Assembly (NCBI GenBank): GCA_023436885.1 | Contig: JAEZHI010000004.1 | Location: 682,001-746,000 of the forward strand | DNA from: Pseudomonadota bacterium | GTDB taxonomy: Bacteria > Pseudomonadota > Alphaproteobacteria > Rhizobiales > Pleomorphomonadaceae | Direction: 5' to 3' | DNA: 64,000 nt | Shown: positions 23,051 through 31,890 of the stretch, in pieces | Numbering within the stretch: position 1 is the first letter of the stretch | Layout of the letters: the number at the start of each line of letters is the position of its first letter | Notes under the pieces: generated by a model | What the model was told of the DNA's origin: nothing | Seen by the model: only the letters and a program-made list of their open reading frames with translations | The model's database searches: none | Program-made: the position numbers and the translations under genes

Positions 23051-23327
23051 CGCTGCCCCCTGAAGCCTGTTTGATGGCTAACTCTAGATCACTTCTGCAA
23101 AAAAGGGCAATCACGAGGTTGGCTGGCAACCTGTGACCACTATGACTTTTTTATATCTTTGCCCTTGGCTCCGTCTCGAACCCCTATGCGGTTCAGCCCT
23201 ACCTTAAGTGCAGAATTCATGCGGACCCGTCCGGCAAAATCGTCGGCGGGAAGATGAATTCATGGTCGGTAGCGTCTTCCGACTTCGAAGACCGTCAACC
23301 GACCGGTTCGACTTGGGAACACAGCAA
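23051..23327 (+). promoter_or_regulatory. kdp operon upstream region
   Basis: 277 bp between the LDH-family start and the first kdp ORF. A T-rich stretch TTTTTTATATCTTTG at 23147-23161 resembles half of the TTTATA-N5-TTTACA type site bound by KdpE in E. coli. No clear -10/-35 pair is proposed. No other coding sequence is supported in this interval. Confidence 0.35.
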
Positions 23328-23408
23328 ATGGATATCGTCCTCGCCCTTACGGGCATCGCCTTTTTCATACTGATGCTCGGCTATGTCCGAGCGTGCGATC
23401 GACTTTGA
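23328..23408 (+). CDS. 26-residue membrane peptide preceding kdpF
   Basis: MDIVLALTGIAFFILMLGYV followed by RACDRL. One membrane helix with a charged end. Peptides ending in YVRACDRL are a familiar but usually unannotated companion just ahead of kdpF in alphaproteobacterial and some other kdp operons. It ends 17 nt before the kdpF start. It may be a small subunit or regulator of the KdpFABC pump; this is inference. The longer frame starting at 23208 is not convincing. Confidence 0.7.
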   Translation: MDIVLALTGIAFFILMLGYVRACDRL

Positions 23409-23425
23409 TACCCGGAGCATCGATC

Positions 23426-23515
23426 ATGCTGTTTGAGTACATTCTGGGCGCTGCGACAGCGGCGTTTCTGACAGGTTATCTCGTCTACGCTCTCATCCGC
23501 CCCGAACGCTTCTAG
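23426..23515 (+). CDS. kdpF: KdpF, small subunit of the potassium pump
   Basis: ATG 23426 to TAG 23515 encodes 29 residues starting MLFEYILGAATAAFLTGYLV and ending YALIRPERF, the classic KdpF pattern: one membrane helix ending in a YxLYALIRPERF-like motif. KdpF stabilises the KdpFABC complex in the inner membrane. GGAG lies upstream of the start. kdpA follows after 76 nt. Confidence 0.9.
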   Translation: MLFEYILGAATAAFLTGYLVYALIRPERF

Positions 23516-23591
23516 GGCCGCATCAATCAGCCATGAGCTGATCGAAAGGCGCCACTTAGAACTTCGAAGCTTCCGGCCAGGAACTCTCCAC

Positions 23592-25295
23592 ATGACCATC
23601 AACGGATGGATTCAGATCCTGCTTTTCTGCGGGGTTGTCATTTTGCTCGTCAAGCCGCTCGGCGGTTACATGACCGCCGTGTTTGCCGGCGATCGGACTC
23701 TACTCTCACTCATTCTGGGCCCGATCGAACGGGGCCTTTACCGCCTAGCCGGCACCAGCGAACAGGAGGAGCAGCACTGGACCGCCTATGCGGTGTCCAT
23801 GCTACTGTTCAATCTTCTCGGCTTTCTGTTGCTCTACCTGGTGCTGCGGCTTCAGGGTTCGCTGCCGCTGAATCCGACGGGCATGAACAATGTGCCGCCA
23901 GAACTCGCCTTCAACACCGCCACCAGCTTCGTGACCAACACCAACTGGCAGAACTACGGTGGCGAAAGCACCATGTCCTACCTGACCCAGATGCTGGGAC
24001 TGACCGTCCAGAATTTCCTCTCGGCGGCAACCGGTATCGCCCTCGCCATGGCGCTGATCAGGGGCTTTGCCCGGAAATCGGCACGAACGGTCGGCAACTT
24101 CTGGGTCGACATGACGCGCAGCACGCTCTACCTGCTGCTGCCGATCTCGATCATCATGACGATCGTTTTCGTCGGCCTCGGCATGCCGCAGACACTGAGC
24201 GGCTCCGTCGAGGCGACGACGCTCGAGGGCGCCAAGCAGATCATCGCGGTCGGCCCGGTCGCCTCGCAGGTCGCCATCAAGATGCTGGGCACCAATGGTG
24301 GCGGATTCTTCAACGCCAACGCCGCCCATCCGTTCGAGAATCCGGATGCCATCTCCAACTTCATCCAGATGGTGTCGATCTTTGCCATCGGCGCGGCCCT
24401 GACCAACGTATTCGGCCGCATGGTCGGCAATCAGAAGCAAGGCTGGGCCATTTTTGCGGCCATGGGCACGCTGTTCCTGATCGGCGTCGTGGTCTGCTAC
24501 TGGGCCGAGGCAGCGGGCAATCCGCTTGTCCATGCCCTTGGCATCGACGGCGGCAACATGGAGGGCAAGGAAACCCGTTTCGGCACGGCCTTGTCGGCCC
24601 TGTTTGCCGTCATCACCACCGCTGCCTCCTGCGGTGCGGTCAACGCCATGCACGACAGCTTCACGGCGCTCGGCGGCATGATCCCAATGATCAACATGAT
24701 GCTTGGCGAAATCATCATCGGCGGCGTCGGTGCAGGCTTCTACGGCATCCTGATGTTCGTGGTCATCGCGATCTTCGTTGCCGGACTGATGGTCGGTCGT
24801 ACACCGGAGTATCTCGGCAAGAAGATCGAAGCCAAGGAAGTGAAGATGGCCATGCTGGCGGTTCTCTGCCTGCCACTCGCCATGCTCGGCTTTGCTGCCG
24901 TGGCCGTCGTGCTTCCGACCGGCGTCGCAGCCGTCAGCAATGCGGGCCCTCACGGCTTCTCCGAGATCCTCTACGCCTACACCTCGGCAGCCGCGAACAA
25001 CGGCTCGGCCTTCGGCGGCCTCAGCGGCAATACGTCCTGGTACAACATCACCCTCGGCATCGCCATGCTGATGGGCCGGTTCCTCGTGATTGTCCCTGCG
25101 CTGGCCATTGCGGGCTCGGTTGCCGCCAAGAAGACAGTCCCGGAATCGGCCGGCACCTTCCCCACCGATGGCACCCTGTTCGTCGGCCTTCTGACCGGCG
25201 TGATCGTCATCGTCGGAGGCCTGACCTTCTTCCCCGCCCTGGCGCTCGGGCCGGTTGTTGAACATCTGGCGGTCGCCGCCGGGCAAACCTTCTGA
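23592..25295 (+). CDS. kdpA: KdpA, potassium-binding channel-like subunit
   Basis: A 567-residue membrane protein of the superfamily of K+ transporters that forms the K+ entry path of the Kdp ATPase. Four selectivity-filter regions are visible: SFVTNTNWQNYGGES near 113-127, MLGTNGGGFFNANAAHPFENP near 230-250, TTAASCGAVNAMHDS near 340-355, and SAAANNGSAFGGLSG near 460-475. Ten membrane helices are expected. ATG 23592 (MTINGWIQILLF). Followed by kdpB after 26 nt with AAGGAG before it. Confidence 0.97.
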   Translation: MTINGWIQILLFCGVVILLVKPLGGYMTAVFAGDRTLLSLILGPIERGLYRLAGTSEQEEQHWTAYAVSMLLFNLLGFLLLYLVLRLQGSLPLNPTGMNNVPPELAFNTATSFVTNTNWQNYGGESTMSYLTQMLGLTVQNFLSAATGIALAMALIRGFARKSARTVGNFWVDMTRSTLYLLLPISIIMTIVFVGLGMPQTLSGSVEATTLEGAKQIIAVGPVASQVAIKMLGTNGGGFFNANAAHPFENPDAISNFIQMVSIFAIGAALTNVFGRMVGNQKQGWAIFAAMGTLFLIGVVVCYWAEAAGNPLVHALGIDGGNMEGKETRFGTALSALFAVITTAASCGAVNAMHDSFTALGGMIPMINMMLGEIIIGGVGAGFYGILMFVVIAIFVAGLMVGRTPEYLGKKIEAKEVKMAMLAVLCLPLAMLGFAAVAVVLPTGVAAVSNAGPHGFSEILYAYTSAAANNGSAFGGLSGNTSWYNITLGIAMLMGRFLVIVPALAIAGSVAAKKTVPESAGTFPTDGTLFVGLLTGVIVIVGGLTFFPALALGPVVEHLAVAAGQTF

Positions 25296-25321
25296 GCCAT
25301 CGGACGGACAAGGAGTTTTTC

Positions 25322-27364
25322 ATGAGCAAGTCCAGATCCGCGAGCCTCTTCGATACCCGCATTCTGTTGCCGGCAATCGGCGGTGCCTTTCGCAAGCTCG
25401 ATCCACGCAGTCTGATCCGCAACCCGGTCATGTTTGTCGTCGCCGTCGTCTCGGCGCTGACCACGATACTTCTGATCAGAGACGTCCTGAGCGGCAACGG
25501 GCAACTCGGCTTTTCCTTCCAGATTGTTGTCTGGCTCTGGTTCACCGTGCTGTTCGCAAACTTTGCAGAAGCTGTTGCAGAAGGGCGCGGCAAGGCACAG
25601 GCGGACGCTCTGCGCCGGACCCGCACCGAAACCCAGGCCAAGCTGTTGACCGGCAGCGACAGGGCCTACCGGATGGTTCCCGGCCATAGCCTCAAGGTTG
25701 GTGACGTCGTGTTTGTCGAGGCGGGAGATATCATCCCGTCCGATGGCGAAGTGATCGAGGGCGTGGCCTCGGTCAACGAAGCGGCCATCACCGGCGAATC
25801 TGCTCCCGTGATCCGCGAGTCCGGCGGCGATCGTTCCGCCGTCACCGGCGGCACCGAGGTTCTGTCCGACTGGATCCGCGTCCGCATCACCGCCGCCGCC
25901 GGTTCGACCTTCATCGATCGCATGATCGCACTGGTCGAAGGTGCCGAACGCCAGAAGACGCCGAACGAGATCGCCCTCAACATCATGTTGGCCGGCATGA
26001 CGCTGATCTTCGTGCTGGCGACGGTGACCATTCCGAGCTTTGCGAGCTACGCAGGCGGCGCCATACCTGTGGTCGTGCTGGTGGCGCTGTTCGTGACGCT
26101 GATCCCGACCACCATCGGCGCCCTGCTCTCTGCCATCGGCATCGCCGGCATGGATCGCCTCGTGCGCTTCAATGTGCTGGCCATGTCGGGCCGTGCGGTG
26201 GAGGCGGCAGGTGACGTCGACACGCTGCTCCTCGACAAGACCGGCACCATTACGCTCGGCAATCGTCAGGCGACAGCATTCCATCCGGTGCAGGGAGTTC
26301 CAGCCGACGAACTTGCCAACGCAGCTCAGCTCGCGTCGCTTGCTGACGAAACGCCGGAAGGTCGCTCCATCGTGGTGCTCGCCAAGGAGAAGTATGGCCT
26401 GCGCGGTCGTGACATGGAAAGCCTGCACGCCACTTTCGTTCCGTTCACGGCCCAGACCCGAATGAGCGGCGTCGACCATGACGGACTCAGCATTCGCAAG
26501 GGTGCCGTCGAGGCCATTCTGGCCCAGGCCAATCCCTCGGCTGCGGCAGCACTCCGCGAAACAAGATCGATTGCCGACGGCATTGCAAAGACGGGCGGCA
26601 CGCCGCTGGCCGTCATGAGAAATGGCGAAGTGCTCGGCGTCATCGAGCTGAAGGACATCGTCAAGGGTGGCATCCGCGAGCGCTTTGCCGAGCTGCGCCG
26701 CATGGGCATCCGCACGGTGATGATCACAGGGGACAACCCAATGACTGCGGCGGCCATTGCCGCCGAGGCAGGCGTCGACGACTTCCTCGCCCAGGCGACC
26801 CCTGAGGACAAGCTCAACCTCATCCGCTCCGAGCAAGCCAAAGGCAAGCTGGTGGCGATGTGCGGCGACGGCACCAACGACGCACCGGCGCTCGCGCAGT
26901 CGGATGTCGGCGTTGCCATGAACACGGGCACGGTTGCCGCTCGCGAGGCCGGCAACATGGTGGATCTCGACAGTGACCCGACCAAGCTCATCGAAATCGT
27001 CGAGATCGGCAAGCAACTGCTGATGACCCGTGGCGCGCTTACCACTTTTTCGATCGCCAACGACGTCGCCAAGTATTTTGCCATCATACCGGCGATGTTC
27101 CTGGCCTTTTACCCGCAGCTCGGCGTCCTCAACGTGATGCGACTGGCCACACCGCAGAGCGCCATTCTTTCAGCGATCATCTTCAATGCCTTGATCATCG
27201 TGGCGTTGATTCCGCTGGCGCTGAAAGGTGTTCGCTACCAGCCGGTCGGAGCCGGCCAGCTGCTCACCCGCAATCTCCTGATCTACGGCCTCGGTGGCAT
27301 CGTCGCGCCTTTCATCGGCATCAAGGCGATTGACCTCGCCGTCACGGCCCTTGGCCTTGCTTGA
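25322..27364 (+). CDS. kdpB: KdpB, catalytic P-type ATPase subunit
   Basis: A 680-residue P1A-type ATPase that hydrolyses ATP to drive K+ uptake. Visible motifs: TGES in the actuator domain (AAITGESAPV, near 160), DKTGTITLG with the phosphorylated aspartate near 307, the KGA nucleotide-binding motif (RKGAVEAI), TGDNPMTA and GDGTNDAPALA in the hinge. Seven membrane helices are expected. Short spacing to kdpC (12 nt) places it in the kdp operon. Confidence 0.98.
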   Translation: MSKSRSASLFDTRILLPAIGGAFRKLDPRSLIRNPVMFVVAVVSALTTILLIRDVLSGNGQLGFSFQIVVWLWFTVLFANFAEAVAEGRGKAQADALRRTRTETQAKLLTGSDRAYRMVPGHSLKVGDVVFVEAGDIIPSDGEVIEGVASVNEAAITGESAPVIRESGGDRSAVTGGTEVLSDWIRVRITAAAGSTFIDRMIALVEGAERQKTPNEIALNIMLAGMTLIFVLATVTIPSFASYAGGAIPVVVLVALFVTLIPTTIGALLSAIGIAGMDRLVRFNVLAMSGRAVEAAGDVDTLLLDKTGTITLGNRQATAFHPVQGVPADELANAAQLASLADETPEGRSIVVLAKEKYGLRGRDMESLHATFVPFTAQTRMSGVDHDGLSIRKGAVEAILAQANPSAAAALRETRSIADGIAKTGGTPLAVMRNGEVLGVIELKDIVKGGIRERFAELRRMGIRTVMITGDNPMTAAAIAAEAGVDDFLAQATPEDKLNLIRSEQAKGKLVAMCGDGTNDAPALAQSDVGVAMNTGTVAAREAGNMVDLDSDPTKLIEIVEIGKQLLMTRGALTTFSIANDVAKYFAIIPAMFLAFYPQLGVLNVMRLATPQSAILSAIIFNALIIVALIPLALKGVRYQPVGAGQLLTRNLLIYGLGGIVAPFIGIKAIDLAVTALGLA

Positions 27365-27376
27365 AGGACTTCCTCC

Positions 27377-27946
27377 ATGTTGAAACAACTGAGATCGGCT
27401 GCGGTCAGCCTTATCGCCATGGCTGCTTTGACCGGCGTCGCCTACCCGCTCGCCATGACTGGCGTCGCCCAGGCGATCTTTTCCCACCAGGCGTCCGGTA
27501 GCTTGATCGAACGAAACGGCGTCGTCGTCGGATCGGAACTGATTGGACAGAACTTTGCCGGTGACGCTTACTTTCATGGGCGTCCATCAGCTGCCGGCAC
27601 TGGCTACGATGCCTCGAACTCCAGCGGTTCCAATCTCGGACCGGCCAACCCGAAGCTGATCGATCGAATTCGCGCCGACGCGGAAAAGCTTCGCAGCGAA
27701 AACCCTGGTGCCGCCATTCCCATGGATTTGGTGACAACCTCCGGCAGTGGTCTCGACCCGCAGATCTCGCCTGAAGCAGCCTATTTCCAGGTCCCTCGCG
27801 TCGCCAAGGCTCGTACCCTCGATCCAGCGGCCATCAAGACGCTTGTGGACGCTCAGATCAATGGGCGCGAGCTGGGCTTCATGGGCGAGCCCACCGTCAA
27901 CGTGTTGAAACTCAACCTCGCACTCGACGACTTACAGAAGAAATGA
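27377..27946 (+). CDS. kdpC: KdpC, assembly/nucleotide-affinity subunit
   Basis: A 189-residue protein with one N-terminal membrane helix (LRSAAVSLIAMAALTGVAYPL) and a periplasmic domain carrying typical KdpC stretches: GSLIERNGVVVGSELIGQNF, YFHGRPSAAG, SNLGPANPKL, LVTTSGSGLDPQISPEAA and NVLKLNLALD. KdpC raises ATP affinity of KdpB. Stop overlaps the first possible kdpD start (ATGA). Confidence 0.97.
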   Translation: MLKQLRSAAVSLIAMAALTGVAYPLAMTGVAQAIFSHQASGSLIERNGVVVGSELIGQNFAGDAYFHGRPSAAGTGYDASNSSGSNLGPANPKLIDRIRADAEKLRSENPGAAIPMDLVTTSGSGLDPQISPEAAYFQVPRVAKARTLDPAAIKTLVDAQINGRELGFMGEPTVNVLKLNLALDDLQKK

Positions 27947-30705
27947 TCGAATCCGGTCGGGGCCGTCCTGGCCCCGATCCGCCGAACGAGGGCGACATGG
28001 CGCTTCAGGACGATAGGAATACCGACAACCGCCCCTCCCCCGACGCTTTGCTGCAGAGCGCCGAACGGGAGACTCGAGGTCGTCTGAAGATCTTTCTCGG
28101 AGCCGCCCCGGGCGTCGGCAAAACCTACGAGATGCTGCAGGATGGCCGTGCCCGACGGGATGGCGGAACGGACGTGGTCATCGGCGTTGTGGAAACCCAC
28201 GGACGTCAGGAAACCGCCGCGCTGCTCGATGGCTTCGAAATCGTCCCGCGTCTCAAACTCGACTACAAGGGCCGCGACCTCGACGAGATGGACCTCGACG
28301 CCATCATCGCCCGGCGCCCTCAGCTGGTTCTTGTCGATGAACTGGCGCACACCAATGTCGAAGGCAGCCGCCATCCCAAGCGCTATCTCGATGTCGAGGA
28401 GCTGCTCGAACGAGGCATCGACGTTTATACGACGCTGAACGTTCAGCACGTCGAAAGCCTCAACGATGTTGTGGCACGCATCACTCGCATCAGGGTCCGC
28501 GAGACCGTACCGGACTCGATCCTCGACCGGGCCGACGATATCGAGGTCATCGATCTGACGCCCGACGATCTGATCAAACGGCTTCACGAAGGCAAGGTCT
28601 ACCTTCCAAAGACGGCGACACGTGCCACGGCCAACTATTTCTCGCCGGGCAATCTCACCGCTTTGCGTGAGCTGGCGCTGCGCCGCACGGCCCAGCGCGT
28701 TGATGACCAACTCATCACCCACATGCAATCCCACGCAATTGCCGGTCCATGGGAAGCTGGCGAGCGAGTCTTGGTTTGCGTCGATGAAGGACCAGCATCG
28801 GCGACCCTCGTGCGTTATGGTCGCCGGCAAGCCGATCGCCTCAGGGCACCTTGGGCGGCAATCCACATCGAAACACCGCGTTCGGCGGGCTTGCCGGAAC
28901 TCGAAAGGGATCGGTTGACGAGCAACTTGCGCCTCGCCGAGCAACTCGGCGGCGAGGCTGTCACGATCCCGGGCCAGGATGTGGCGCGCGACATCGTCCG
29001 CTACGCCAGAGCCAACAACTTCACGCATGTTGTCGTCGGCAAACCCCACAAGAGCCGATGGCGGGAGTTGGTCGAAGGCTCGGTCTCCCACGACCTGATA
29101 CGCCACTCCGGCGATATCAGCGTTCATGTCCTGTCCGGAGCTGAAACGGCAGGTGCGCCTGCCAAGGGTGTCCGCACGGCGCCACCCCCAAGGACGTTCA
29201 ACGTCAAACCCTATATCCTGTCGACGCTCTATGTAGCGGCCACGCTTGCCTTTAGTGCCGCGCTTGACCGCTTTCTCGACGTTCGCAACCTTGCCCTGGT
29301 GTTTCTGGTATCCGTGCTGGCATCGGCCATCACCTCCGGCCTCTGGCCAGCCCTCTACGCCTGCGTCGCGAGTGCGCTCGCCTTCAATTTCTTCTTCCTG
29401 GAACCGCGTTACACGCTGACGATCCGCGATCCGGAAAGCGTCGTGGCCCTGGTGGTGTTTCTCATTGTCGCCGTAACGGCCAGCAATCTCGCGGCTCGCC
29501 TGCATCGACAGGCTACGGCGGCGCGGCAACGGGCGCGAATGACCGATGAACTCTACCAGTTCTCGCGCAAGCTCGCCGGGACCGGTACGCTCGACGACGT
29601 TCTCTGGGCTACGGCCTATCAGATCGCCGCCATGTTGCGCGTCCGGGTGGTAATTCTGATGCCCGAGAGCGAGACGCTGGCAGTCAAGGTCGGTTATCCG
29701 CCCGACGATACACTGGTCGATGCGGATATTGCCGCAGCCCGCTGGGCCTGGGAGCATGAGCAGGCAGCCGGGCGCGGCGCCTACACCCTGCCAGGCGCCA
29801 AGCGGCTTTACATGCCACTCAGAACTGGCCGAACCCCGATCGGCGTCATTGGCCTCGACAACGACAAACCAGGCCCATTGCTCACACCGGAGGAACAGCG
29901 CCTGTTCGATGCCCTCGCCGATCAGGCTGCCGTCGCCGTCGAGCGCATCCAGCTCGTTGCCGACGTGGAAGCCGCCAAGCTGGCCGCAGAAGCCGATCGG
30001 TTGAGGACGGCCCTGCTGTCATCCATTTCCCATGACCTCAAGACACCGCTCGCCGGTATCCTCGGCGCTGCGGGCACGCTCAAGGACTATGCCGGATCGC
30101 TTCCCGATGCTGACAGAGCAGAGCTCGTTTCGACCATCATCGAGGAATCCGAACGCCTCCACCGCTTCATCGGAAATCTGCTCGACATGACGCGGCTAGA
30201 ATCGGGCGCCATGCATCCGAACGCCTCGCTGCATTTCCCGGGAGATATCATCGGCAGCGCCCTCCGGAGAGCGGACCGATTGCTCGCCCATCACAAGCTC
30301 GACGTAGCATTGCCGACAGACTTGCCTATGCTACGGATCGATGCCGTATTGTTTGAACAGGTCATTTTCAACCTGCTGGACAACGCCGCAAAATACGCCC
30401 CAGAGGCCTCCATGATCGCCATCCAGGGATGGCAAGATGCCAACCACGTCGTTTTGCGCGTTGTCGACGAGGGGCCGGGCATCCCTCCCGAGGATCTGGA
30501 GCGCATTTTCGACAGCTTCTATCGGGTGCGCAAAACCGATCACGTGCCGGCGGGTACCGGTCTGGGCCTTGCCATTTGCCGCGGCTTCATCGAAGCGATG
30601 GACGGAACCATCGATGCGGCCAACCGCACCGACCGCTCGGGCGCAATTTTCACCATTCGCCTGCCGATACCGTCGCAAACCGGACCACAGAGAGAGCCAT
30701 CATGA
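27943..30705 (+). CDS. kdpD: KdpD, potassium-sensing histidine kinase
   Basis: A 920-residue membrane sensor kinase. The N-terminal KdpD domain has Walker A (GAAPGVGKTYEML) and LVDELAHTN; a Usp-like domain follows; four membrane helices lie around residues 420-530 (DUF4118 region); then a GAF-like domain and the HisKA/HATPase module with ISHDLKTPLAGIL, NLLDNAAKYAPE and GTGLGLAICRGF. It controls kdp expression through KdpE under low K+. ATG 27943 overlaps kdpC; ATG 27997 (MALQDDRN, with GAGGG upstream) is an equally plausible start giving 902 residues. Confidence 0.96.
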   Translation: MIESGRGRPGPDPPNEGDMALQDDRNTDNRPSPDALLQSAERETRGRLKIFLGAAPGVGKTYEMLQDGRARRDGGTDVVIGVVETHGRQETAALLDGFEIVPRLKLDYKGRDLDEMDLDAIIARRPQLVLVDELAHTNVEGSRHPKRYLDVEELLERGIDVYTTLNVQHVESLNDVVARITRIRVRETVPDSILDRADDIEVIDLTPDDLIKRLHEGKVYLPKTATRATANYFSPGNLTALRELALRRTAQRVDDQLITHMQSHAIAGPWEAGERVLVCVDEGPASATLVRYGRRQADRLRAPWAAIHIETPRSAGLPELERDRLTSNLRLAEQLGGEAVTIPGQDVARDIVRYARANNFTHVVVGKPHKSRWRELVEGSVSHDLIRHSGDISVHVLSGAETAGAPAKGVRTAPPPRTFNVKPYILSTLYVAATLAFSAALDRFLDVRNLALVFLVSVLASAITSGLWPALYACVASALAFNFFFLEPRYTLTIRDPESVVALVVFLIVAVTASNLAARLHRQATAARQRARMTDELYQFSRKLAGTGTLDDVLWATAYQIAAMLRVRVVILMPESETLAVKVGYPPDDTLVDADIAAARWAWEHEQAAGRGAYTLPGAKRLYMPLRTGRTPIGVIGLDNDKPGPLLTPEEQRLFDALADQAAVAVERIQLVADVEAAKLAAEADRLRTALLSSISHDLKTPLAGILGAAGTLKDYAGSLPDADRAELVSTIIEESERLHRFIGNLLDMTRLESGAMHPNASLHFPGDIIGSALRRADRLLAHHKLDVALPTDLPMLRIDAVLFEQVIFNLLDNAAKYAPEASMIAIQGWQDANHVVLRVVDEGPGIPPEDLERIFDSFYRVRKTDHVPAGTGLGLAICRGFIEAMDGTIDAANRTDRSGAIFTIRLPIPSQTGPQREPS

Positions 30706-31394
30706 CAGTGCCGGCAGTCAAGATCCTGGTCGTCGACGATGAGGCCCCCATCCGCCGCCTTTTGCGCGTAGGGCTGACGAACGAAGGCTATTCGATCCTT
30801 GAGGCCGCAGATGCCAGCCAGGCGATAGCCAGCATCGCAGAGGAAAAGCCGGATGTGATTATTCTGGACTTGGGACTGCCCGATATTCAGGGCCACGACT
30901 TGCTCGCCGGTTGGCGCACTTCGGGACTCGAACTGCCAGTTCTGGTCCTATCGAGCCGCACCGACGAAGCCGGTATCGTCAAGGCTCTCGAACTTGGCGC
31001 TGATGACTACGTGACCAAGCCTTTCGGGGTCGCCGAACTGGCCGCCCGCATCCGGGTCGCCCTGCGTCATCGCCTTCAGTTGCAGGGCGAACGCCCAGTC
31101 TTTCAGGTTGGAGACCTCTCCGTCGACCTTGTGAAGCGTATCGTCAAGGTCGCAGGGCAAGATGTCAGCCTTTCCCCAAAGGAGTACGACATCCTCCGAC
31201 TGCTGGTTCAGCATGCTGGCAAGGTGCTGACCCATCAGCACATTCTCCGTCAGGTTTGGGGTGGCTCTGCGGACGTGCAATATCTACGCGTCTATGTGCG
31301 CCAACTCAGGCAGAAGATCGAGAAGAGTCCCGATCAGCCGCAATACATCCTCACGGAAACGGGTGTGGGATATCGGCTCCGCGTCGCCGACTGA
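30702..31394 (+). CDS. kdpE: KdpE, response regulator
   Basis: A 230-residue OmpR/PhoB-type regulator. ATG 30702 overlaps the kdpD stop (ATGA). Receiver domain: VDDEAPIRR, VIILDLGLPD with the phosphoacceptor Asp, VLSSRTDE and YVTKPFGVAEL. The C-terminal winged helix has LSPKEYDILRLLVQHAGKV and YLRVYVRQLRQKIE. It would be phosphorylated by KdpD and bind the kdp promoter. Directly followed by the PtsN-like gene with no gap. Confidence 0.97.
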   Translation: MTVPAVKILVVDDEAPIRRLLRVGLTNEGYSILEAADASQAIASIAEEKPDVIILDLGLPDIQGHDLLAGWRTSGLELPVLVLSSRTDEAGIVKALELGADDYVTKPFGVAELAARIRVALRHRLQLQGERPVFQVGDLSVDLVKRIVKVAGQDVSLSPKEYDILRLLVQHAGKVLTHQHILRQVWGGSADVQYLRVYVRQLRQKIEKSPDQPQYILTETGVGYRLRVAD

Positions 31395-31874
31395 ATGCAA
31401 CATCTCTTGAATGGAATGACCATGGAACTCGTCGACATGATCGAGCCGCGAGACGTGCTCGTCGACTATGCCATCGCCTCCAAGGCGGAGCTCCTGCGTG
31501 CCCTCGCCAGCCTGGCGGCTGAACGAACCGGGCTGGACGAGGCCGAGATTCTCGGAGCACTGACAAATCGCGAGCGTCTCGGGTCGACGGGCATGGGAAA
31601 CGGTGTCGCCATTCCCCATGCCAATGTTCCCAACCTCAGAACGCCCTTGGTTCTTCTGGTCCGGCTGAAACGACCCATAGCCTTCGAAGCCATCGACGAC
31701 ATGCCCGTCGATATCGTCTTCCTGGCGTTATCCTCCAGCCAAGGCGGCGCATCACACCTCAACATTCTCGCCAGCATCGCGCGAAGCGCGAGGTCGGAGG
31801 CTTGGCTGACAGCCGTCAGGCATGCCCCATCCCCTGCCGCACTTCACGCATTGCTTTCCGGGGCTGCCGGCTGA
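31395..31874 (+). CDS. PtsN-like EIIA domain protein linked to kdp
   Basis: A 159-residue PTS EIIA (fructose/nitrogen type) domain. The phosphorylated histidine is in GNGVAIPHANV, with the flanking LGALTNRERLGSTG and PIAFEAIDDMPVDIVFLAL typical of EIIA-Ntr. ATG 31395 abuts the kdpE stop; internal ATGs at 31416 and 31422 (MELVDMIEPRDVLVD) are plausible true starts. In E. coli, unphosphorylated EIIA-Ntr binds KdpD and stimulates kdp transcription, so this operon placement suggests a dedicated Kdp regulator. Other PTS proteins are not in the window. Confidence 0.88.
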   Translation: MQHLLNGMTMELVDMIEPRDVLVDYAIASKAELLRALASLAAERTGLDEAEILGALTNRERLGSTGMGNGVAIPHANVPNLRTPLVLLVRLKRPIAFEAIDDMPVDIVFLALSSSQGGASHLNILASIARSARSEAWLTAVRHAPSPAALHALLSGAAG

Positions 31875-31890
31875 CGGGCGCCTCTAGGGC

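Noticed and set aside
24977..27016. 679-codon open frame on the minus strand opposite kdpA/kdpB
   Set aside because: It is antisense to well-conserved kdp genes and has histidine/aspartate/arginine-rich, domain-free sequence typical of high-GC shadow frames.
27853..29757. 634-codon open frame on the minus strand opposite kdpD
   Set aside because: Antisense to kdpD with no ribosome site, no domain and shadow-like composition.
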